Of a stretch of 15,338 nucleotides of DNA, positions 11,602 through 15,338 are shown in pieces; within the stretch, counting starts at the first letter, position 1; every line of letters begins with the position of its first letter. Under the pieces are notes generated by a model. The model was given only the letters and a program-made list of their open reading frames with translations. It had not been told where the DNA came from and did no database searches. A program made the position numbers and the translations under genes. Origin of the DNA: an uncultured Coriobacteriia bacterium (GTDB lineage: Bacteria; Actinomycetota; Coriobacteriia; Coriobacteriales; QAMH01); the NCBI GenBank assembly GCA_902478425.1, contig CABSKV010000032.1:1-15338 (forward strand). Direction: 5' to 3'.

Positions 11602-14364
11602 CTATGCAGGAAGCAGGACACCCTCCAACGCGGCCAGCAAACCGTCAATCTCGATTGGCTTGGCGATGTGCCCGTCCATGCCGCAATCAAGCGCCTTTTG
11701 GCGATCCTCTTCGAATGCATCGGCGGTCACGGCCAAGATGGGAATGTGCGAGATAACCGGATCGTCCATGGAGCGCACGATGGCCGCAGCCTCATACCCG
11801 TTCATGACCGGCATCTGGATATCCATGAGCACTAACTGGTAATAGCCGGGTTCGGCATTGGATAGACGATCAATCGCATCTTTTCCATCAACCGCCTGCT
11901 CGACCACGAAACCCGCATCCTCCAACAAGGTGGTGGCGATTTCGCGATTGAGAAGGTTGTCATCCACGAGCAGAATGCGCAGGCCGTGCAGCTGTTCAGA
12001 AAGCTCCTGACGCACGCATCCCTCCTGAACCGCAATAGCATCCTTATCCAGCACCTCGAGGGGCAGCATCACGCTGAAGGTGCTGCCCTCGCCCTTGACG
12101 CTGGTCACGCCGATATCTCCACCCATCATGTCCACGAGGCGCTTGGCGATGGACATGCCCAGGCCGGTACCCTGCGTGCCAGAAAGAGTCGAGGTTCGCT
12201 CGCGCTCGAACGGGTCGAAGATGTGTTTGATAAAGGCCTCGTCCATTCCGATGCCGCTATCGGCAATCGTCATCGTGTAATTCGACTTTCCGTCGACATC
12301 CGAAGCGGCTTCGGATATCGAGAACGAGACCGAACCGCCGGAAGGCGTGAACTTGACGGCGTTGCCGAGTATGTTGAGTAGCACCTGCTTCAGCTTGAGC
12401 TCGTCGCACATGACAATCGGATGATGCAATCCGGAGAGCTCGACATCGTAGTGCAAACCCTTCTCGCTGACCTCGGACTGGACGATGGAGCCGAGGTGCT
12501 CCGTTACCTCTATGAGATCGCACGGCTTTTCCTCGACCGAAGCCTTTCCCGATTCGATACGGCTCATGTCCAGGATGTCGTTGATGAGATCGAGCAAATG
12601 GGTGCTGGAAGCCTGGATCTTGTCCAGGTAGTCCTCGACGCGTTCGACATCGTCGATGTGATTGGTCGCCAGCGTCGTGAAGCCGATGATGGCGTTCATG
12701 GGCGTACGGATGTCATGGCTCATGTTGGAGAGGAACAGGCTCTTTGCCTCGTTTGCGCGATTGGCGCGCTGCAGTGCTTCCTCGAGCTGTTCCTTTCGCT
12801 CGATCTCCTCGCGCGTCTCGCGATCGACGTTGCGCAAGCCCATGACCACCAAGCGGTCATCGTCGGAATCGTCCGTCCACGATCCGGCGCGTACGAGCGT
12901 CACCTGACGGTATCCCATCACGCCATCGACAAGCGAGCGGTACATGACGTTGATGCGCTTGCGCTCCTCGAGCTCCTCGCGCACACGATCGCGCGCGAGC
13001 ATATCGCTTAGCATGGAGCGATCGTCAGGCAGTGTTCGGATGTTCACGTAGTCGTAGAGGGACTTCTCGTAGGTCAGAGGCCCGTCAAAGATGCCCTTCA
13101 GCTCTTCGTCTGCGTCGTCCGAGATGCGCAGTAGCTCTCCCCTGCCAGTGTTCAAGTCGAACGAACACACGACCAGGTAGTTTACGCCCAGGGCGCGTAT
13201 GAAGGACTGCTGACGCCGCTCGCGACGTTCCTCCTCGTGCTTCTGGTCGGAATAGTCCAGCAAGAAGCGCTGATACAAGAGCTCGCCATCTTGTTCTATC
13301 AGCTTGGCGCTCCCGAGCACGTGCAAGATCTTGCCGTCCTCGTGATGCACGCTGTATTCGAAGCTCACGCTATCACCCGCATGCTCGAGCATGGCGAACT
13401 TCTCGCGTAGCATCTCCTTGTCGGAGTCGACGACCGAATCGGCCACCATGTCGAATCCGTGCGCGAGCAGGTCTTCCTCGGATTCGTACCCGAGGATGTC
13501 GAGCGCCGCCTGATTCACGCCAATGACGCGCGTACCGTCAAGCGTGTGCGTGAGAACGCCGCAATCCATGGCAGTGAACATGTTCTCGAGCGTCTGGTTC
13601 TTCTGGAGTAGGTCGCGCTCGTAGGCACGCTCTTGCGTCACGTCAATCGCAACGCCCACAGTGCCCATAACGCTACCGTTGAGATCATATAGCGGCGACT
13701 TATAGGTTGTCAGGAGCTTCGTGCCACTGCCGCTCTGAACCACCTCTTCGGAAACGCAGGTCTTGCGCGTAGCCATGACCTGAGCCTCCGACTCGATGCA
13801 GGCGGGATCATCTGTCTCGACATCCCAGATGTAGGCATGTCCGCGCCCCTGCACGTCATCCTTCTCCTTGCCGACCGTTTCGCAGAAGCTATCGTTGACC
13901 TTCTCGTGAATGCCATCGGCCGTCTTGTACCAGACGAGGCAGGGAATCGAATTGATGGTGACCTCGAGGAACTGCGCGGTCTCCTGCGCGTCCGCCTGCG
14001 CCTTACGATGCTGTTGCCAGTGGTCGAAACGCCAGACGAGCTCCTCTGCGGGCATGCCGTCGGGCCAGACGTCGTAGAGCTCGGGCAAGAGGCCCATCGT
14101 CTCGGCCGAGCGCTCAGGAGCCACGAGCGCGATCACGTCGCAGTGCTCCTCCTTGTCCTCGAGGAAATCCTGCAAGACCCAGGTATCGACCTCCCTGCCC
14201 AGCGAAACGAGCGTGAGATCGGCGTCAAGTGCCACATGCGCATCGAAAACGGGTGCGGAAACGAAGCGGTGCGTAAAGGGAGCGAGAGCGGGAACCGCCC
14301 GAAGGGCCTGTACGTTCTCGTCATCGAGGCCGACAAGATAGATGCTAAGTTCCCCTTGGTACAT
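11602..14364 (-). CDS. Soluble multi-PAS hybrid sensor histidine kinase
   Basis: The 920-residue protein has no membrane segment, so it is a cytoplasmic sensor. Residues ~1-118 look like a degenerate receiver (LVGLDDENV, DLTLVSLG, DVWPDGMPAEELVWRF) without the phospho-acceptor Asp or the signature Lys. PAS domains follow at ~128-248 and ~255-375, and a third PAS-like segment at ~385-515. A short coiled-coil leads to the HisKA box FLSNMSHDIRTPMNAI with His550. The ATPase domain has LLNILGNAVKFTP (N box), ADSGIGMDE (G1), FDPFERE (F) and GTGLGMSIAKR (G2). The C-terminal receiver ~795-917 has VDDN (Asp801/802), phospho-acceptor Asp848 in LMDIQMPVMNG, and AVTADAF and AKPI. The ATG at 14364 follows GAGGAG by 8 bases; a longer open frame runs into guaA and is rejected. 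The separate output regulator is not in the window. The neighbouring dms genes are candidate targets. Confidence 0.92.
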   Translation of the reverse strand: MYQGELSIYLVGLDDENVQALRAVPALAPFTHRFVSAPVFDAHVALDADLTLVSLGREVDTWVLQDFLEDKEEHCDVIALVAPERSAETMGLLPELYDVWPDGMPAEELVWRFDHWQQHRKAQADAQETAQFLEVTINSIPCLVWYKTADGIHEKVNDSFCETVGKEKDDVQGRGHAYIWDVETDDPACIESEAQVMATRKTCVSEEVVQSGSGTKLLTTYKSPLYDLNGSVMGTVGVAIDVTQERAYERDLLQKNQTLENMFTAMDCGVLTHTLDGTRVIGVNQAALDILGYESEEDLLAHGFDMVADSVVDSDKEMLREKFAMLEHAGDSVSFEYSVHHEDGKILHVLGSAKLIEQDGELLYQRFLLDYSDQKHEEERRERRQQSFIRALGVNYLVVCSFDLNTGRGELLRISDDADEELKGIFDGPLTYEKSLYDYVNIRTLPDDRSMLSDMLARDRVREELEERKRINVMYRSLVDGVMGYRQVTLVRAGSWTDDSDDDRLVVMGLRNVDRETREEIERKEQLEEALQRANRANEAKSLFLSNMSHDIRTPMNAIIGFTTLATNHIDDVERVEDYLDKIQASSTHLLDLINDILDMSRIESGKASVEEKPCDLIEVTEHLGSIVQSEVSEKGLHYDVELSGLHHPIVMCDELKLKQVLLNILGNAVKFTPSGGSVSFSISEAASDVDGKSNYTMTIADSGIGMDEAFIKHIFDPFERERTSTLSGTQGTGLGMSIAKRLVDMMGGDIGVTSVKGEGSTFSVMLPLEVLDKDAIAVQEGCVRQELSEQLHGLRILLVDDNLLNREIATTLLEDAGFVVEQAVDGKDAIDRLSNAEPGYYQLVLMDIQMPVMNGYEAAAIVRSMDDPVISHIPILAVTADAFEEDRQKALDCGMDGHIAKPIEIDGLLAALEGVLLPA

Positions 14365-14432
14365 TGACTCATCTCCTCTTCCGCACAATGAGGGCCGGCG
14401 GCATCGCGAGTCTGCAATGCGCCATTCCGTAT

Positions 14433-14438
14433 ATTGTA
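14433..14438 (-). promoter_or_regulatory. Possible -10 box of the kinase gene
   Basis: TACAAT on the minus strand, 68 bases before the kinase ATG, lies in a small AT-rich patch of the otherwise GC-rich 14365-14604 interval. The hexamer 17 bases upstream (TTCCAT) is a poor -35 match. For guaA on the plus strand a TAGAAT at 14556-14561 could be a -10, also with no good -35. Otherwise I see nothing in this interval. Confidence 0.3.
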
Positions 14439-14604
14439 TGATTTCCCACACGCGCATGGAACGAAAGCGCGCATGTAAACCGCTCCGCGTCGATGCTGCT
14501 CCCCCAGTCGGTCGTTCTGCGGCCACTGGAGCACACCGAGAGACGCGCGATGCGTTAGAATCACAAAAACGAAAATCGACATTACGCCTTCGAGGAGGAA
14601 GCGC

Positions 14605-15338
14605 ATGGACCCCAACAAGCGACCCGACGACATGGTACGTATCACGACCCCCGAGCTCGCCCAGGCATTCATCGACGAGCAGGTCGCGGCAATCCGCGAG
14701 CAGGTGGGCGACGGCAAGGTGCTCCTCGCGCTTTCCGGCGGCGTCGATAGCTCGGTGGTGGCCGCGCTGCTCATCAAGGCCATCGGCAAGAACCTCGTGT
14801 GCGTGCACGTCAACCATGGCCTCATGCGCAAGGGCGAGTCCGAGCAGGTCATCGACGTGTTCAAGAACCAGATGGATGCCAACCTCGTCTACGTGGACGC
14901 CACGGACCGCTTCCTCGACCTGCTGGCCGGCGTCGACGAGCCCGAAACCAAGCGCAAGATCATCGGCGGCGAGTTCATCCGCGTCTTCGAGGAGGAGGCC
15001 CGCAAGGTCGGCGACGAGGTCGACTTCCTCGCGCAGGGCACCATCTACCCCGACATCCTCGAGTCCCAAGACGGCGTGAAGGCGCATCACAACGTGGGCG
15101 GCCTTCCCGAGGACCTCGAGTTCGAGCTCGTCGAGCCCGTCAAGCTGCTCTACAAGGACGAGGTGCGCGTGGTCGGCCGCGAGCTCGGCCTGCCCGAGAG
15201 CATGGTCGAGCGCCAGCCCTTCCCCGGCCCCGGCCTGGGCGTGCGCTGCCTCGGTGCCATCACTCGCGACCGCCTCGAGGCGCTGCGCGAGGCCGACGCC
15301 ATCGTGCGCGAGGAGATGGAAGCGGCCGGCGTGGGCGC
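14605..15338 (+). CDS. guaA: GMP synthase ATP-pyrophosphatase subunit, no amidotransferase domain; runs off right edge
   Basis: GMP synthase converts XMP to GMP using ATP and ammonia. The 244 visible residues start MDPNKRPDDMVRITTPELAQ, then FIDEQVAAIREQVGDG, directly entering the ATP-pyrophosphatase domain: VLLALSGGVDSSVVAALL (P-loop at ~35-50), VHVNHGLMRKGE, AQGTIYPDILES, HHNVGGLPEDL, LVEPVKLLYKDEVR and RQPFPGPGLGVRCLG, the start of the dimerisation domain. The usual ~190-residue N-terminal glutamine amidotransferase domain is absent. Upstream is the opposite-strand kinase gene, so it has not simply been missed. The ATG is backed by GAGGAGG 6 bases upstream. This is the subunit B form known from archaea. 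The gene symbol may need to be the subunit-B variant. The C terminus is outside the window. Confidence 0.93.
   Translation, partial: MDPNKRPDDMVRITTPELAQAFIDEQVAAIREQVGDGKVLLALSGGVDSSVVAALLIKAIGKNLVCVHVNHGLMRKGESEQVIDVFKNQMDANLVYVDATDRFLDLLAGVDEPETKRKIIGGEFIRVFEEEARKVGDEVDFLAQGTIYPDILESQDGVKAHHNVGGLPEDLEFELVEPVKLLYKDEVRVVGRELGLPESMVERQPFPGPGLGVRCLGAITRDRLEALREADAIVREEMEAAGVG

Noticed and set aside
14365..15090. N-terminal extension of the kinase frame on the minus strand
   Set aside because: It runs antisense through guaA, lacks any domain, and the start at 14364 has a strong GAGGAG site; the openness is a by-product of GC-rich codons on the other strand.

Overview
The window is a GC-rich chromosomal segment, apart from one visibly AT-richer gene. 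It carries a DmsABC-type molybdopterin oxidoreductase operon, a soluble multi-PAS hybrid histidine kinase, a DmsC-like anchor and an amtB-glnK pair. This combination, with the actinobacterial amtB-then-glnK order and a four-part GlnR-like box, suggests an anaerobic Actinomycetota of the class Coriobacteriia (Eggerthellaceae-like). The taxonomic call is inference from gene content and base composition, not from a marker gene.

Layout, left to right. Positions 1-1381 (-): N-terminal ~460 residues of an Elp3-family radical SAM tRNA-modifying enzyme, running off the left edge. Positions 1382-1716: a gene-free stretch with degenerate ~57-bp repeats and two start-proximal TACAAT boxes. Positions 1717-2469 (+): a Trm9/ALKBH8-like SAM methyltransferase, divergent from elp3. 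Positions 2471-4232 (-): yhdT-panF, a pantothenate uptake operon. Positions 4411-4832 (-): a HIT protein followed by a perfect 18-bp hairpin. Positions 4893-5570 (-): an RsmJ-like rRNA methyltransferase. Positions 5613-7323 (+): GlnR-like operator, then amtB-glnK for ammonium uptake. Positions 7327-11005 (-): dmsABC. Positions 11087-11488 (-): a small lipoprotein with its own strong promoter. Positions 11602-14364 (-): a 920-residue hybrid kinase. Positions 14605 to the right edge (+): a GMP synthase of the ATP-pyrophosphatase-only type.

The most interesting content is at the left. Elp3 installs the cm5 group on wobble uridine 34, and the adjacent divergent gene encodes a protein with the eukaryotic Trm9 signatures (FSxTRxxPW, GDWLLGW and RYCH). 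In eukaryotes that enzyme methylates cm5U to mcm5U, so the pair may be a compact bacterial wobble-uridine pathway. The ammonium locus is also notable. It has four GTAAC/GAAAC-like half-sites spaced exactly 11 bp apart, and a PII protein with Val in place of the modifiable Tyr51.

On the right half the kinase, lipoprotein and dmsABC all read in the same direction, so the kinase may sense or control the respiratory enzyme. The catalytic subunit has no twin-arginine signal, so it probably faces the cytoplasm. GMP synthase lacks the usual N-terminal amidotransferase domain and must get ammonia from a separate subunit or from free ammonium.
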